From the NCBI GenBank assembly GCA_900316925.1, contig ONEU01000147.1, forward strand, positions 1 to 6,638: 6,638 nt of DNA, given 5' to 3'. The stretch comes from an uncultured Eubacteriales bacterium. GTDB taxonomy: Bacteria; Bacillota; Clostridia; Oscillospirales; Acutalibacteraceae. Within the stretch, counting starts at the first letter, position 1, and each line of letters starts with the position of its first letter. The position numbers were made by a program, and so were the translations under genes. The notes below the pieces were generated by a model. The model did no database searches. It saw only the letters and a list, made by a program, of their open reading frames with translations, and was not told the origin of the DNA. Positions 6,017-6,638 of this stretch are shown in pieces.

Positions 6017-6638
6017 ATGGGACTGTTTGACAAAAAAACATGTGATTTCTGCGGTGCAAAGATCGGTCTGCTCGGGAACAAAAAGCTGGAAGACGGGAAC
6101 ATGTGCAAGGACTGTGCCGCAAAGCTCTCTCCCTGGTTCAGTGAGAGACGGCAGAGTACCAAAGAGGAAATTGCGGAGCAGCTGGCGTATCGGGAGGAGA
6201 ACCGAAAAGCGGTTGCGGCCTTCCATCAGACACGCTGCATCGGGAAACATACCCGTCTGCTGATCGATGAGGATACGAAAAAGTTCATGGTGACTTCCTC
6301 CTCGAAGCTTTCCGAGGCCAACCTGGATGTCCTGGAATTCAGCCAGGTAACCGGCTGCGACCTGGAAATTGACGAGAACCGCCGTGAACTGATGACAAAG
6401 GACCAGGAAGGCAGGTCTGTCAGCTATGATCCGCCGCGCTATGAATATTCCTATGCGTTCAGCATCGAGGCCTTTGTCAATCATCCATACTTTGACCGGA
6501 TGCGCTGGCCCATCTCCAACGGCCATGTGAAGACGGGAGAGATTCCGGTGGCGGGAGACCTTGGGCTGCAGGCCGGGGCTTTGATGTCTTCCGGCCTGAA
6601 CGAGTATATCAGATGCCTCCAGCTCGGCAACGAGATCA
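6017..6638 (+). CDS. DUF4428 zinc-ribbon protein, 3' end outside the window
   Basis: The open frame runs from ATG 6017 to the window edge (207 codons seen, no stop). GAGG (6007-6010) lies 6 nt upstream, and a second purine-rich AAAAGGAG precedes it. The N-terminus MGLFDKKTCDFCGAKIGLLG has CxxC at residues 9 and 12 and a matching CxxC at 30 and 33 (NMCKDC), a treble-clef or ribbon-type zinc site typical of DUF4428. A charged, helical linker follows (residues about 40-75, EEIAEQLAYREENRKA). A beta-rich region comes next, with FMVTSSSKLS and LDVLEFSQVTGCDLEID, then YEYSYAFSIEAFVNHPYFDR, which may be a PH-like or similar fold. No signal peptide or membrane segment is visible in the part seen. Its biochemical function is unknown. 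It follows a sensor-kinase remnant directly, but no functional link is implied. Confidence 0.88.
   Translation, partial: MGLFDKKTCDFCGAKIGLLGNKKLEDGNMCKDCAAKLSPWFSERRQSTKEEIAEQLAYREENRKAVAAFHQTRCIGKHTRLLIDEDTKKFMVTSSSKLSEANLDVLEFSQVTGCDLEIDENRRELMTKDQEGRSVSYDPPRYEYSYAFSIEAFVNHPYFDRMRWPISNGHVKTGEIPVAGDLGLQAGALMSSGLNEYIRCLQLGNEI

Noticed and set aside
5951..6526. Minus-strand open frame of 191 codons
   Set aside because: It covers the reverse strand of the DUF4428 gene, which has a ribosome-binding site and a zinc ribbon. The minus frame shows neither.
1..6638. CRISPR array, transposase gene or rRNA
   Set aside because: I found no evenly spaced direct repeats, no DDE or recombinase motifs and no conserved rRNA segments on either strand.

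Overview
The gene content and style point to a low-to-mid GC Gram-positive of the Clostridia, most likely a gut or rumen Lachnospiraceae. The reasons are clusters of GT-B and DUF616 glycosyltransferases, a DUF2142 membrane protein, a C39-like peptidase remnant, a histidine kinase of the type with an [12 protein letters not shown]-box, and a DUF4428 zinc-ribbon protein. This placement is inference from protein style; no rRNA or other marker gene is present.

Left part (1-2280, minus strand): a compact, translationally coupled cell-surface glycan operon. It reads from right to left: a likely sigma-70-type promoter (2245-2273), a GT-B-like glycosyltransferase (1280-2191), a DUF616/TOD1-like glycosyltransferase (234-1283, ATGA overlap), and the N-terminus of a polytopic GT-C-like membrane protein (1-234, TGATG overlap). 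That last gene is frameshifted a few codons into the gene and runs off the window.

Middle (2280-3340): a decayed DUF2142 membrane-protein gene on the plus strand. It has lost its N-terminus and carries one in-frame amber codon and two frameshifts. A long, nearly perfect inverted repeat (3133-3194) follows it. This repeat sits between the pseudogene and the convergent, intact GT4 glycosyltransferase (3340-4554, minus).

Right part (4577-5990): a run of gene remnants. These are the C-terminal tail of a second GT4 gene (minus), a C39-like peptidase piece (minus), a piece of an M20-type amidohydrolase (plus) and a PAS-HisKA fragment of a sensor kinase (plus). Each is broken by frameshifts, stops or deletions. 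Beyond them the window ends inside an apparently intact DUF4428 zinc-ribbon gene (6017 to the edge, plus), in DNA that is visibly more GC-rich than the glycan genes.

Taken together, three complete glycosyltransferases would act in making a capsular or other surface polysaccharide. The two membrane proteins expected with them (GT-C-like and DUF2142) both look broken here. The window is best read as a surface-glycan locus undergoing gene turnover and decay. I see no convincing sign of a new biological system; the most notable items are the decay pattern and the inverted repeat at 3133-3194.
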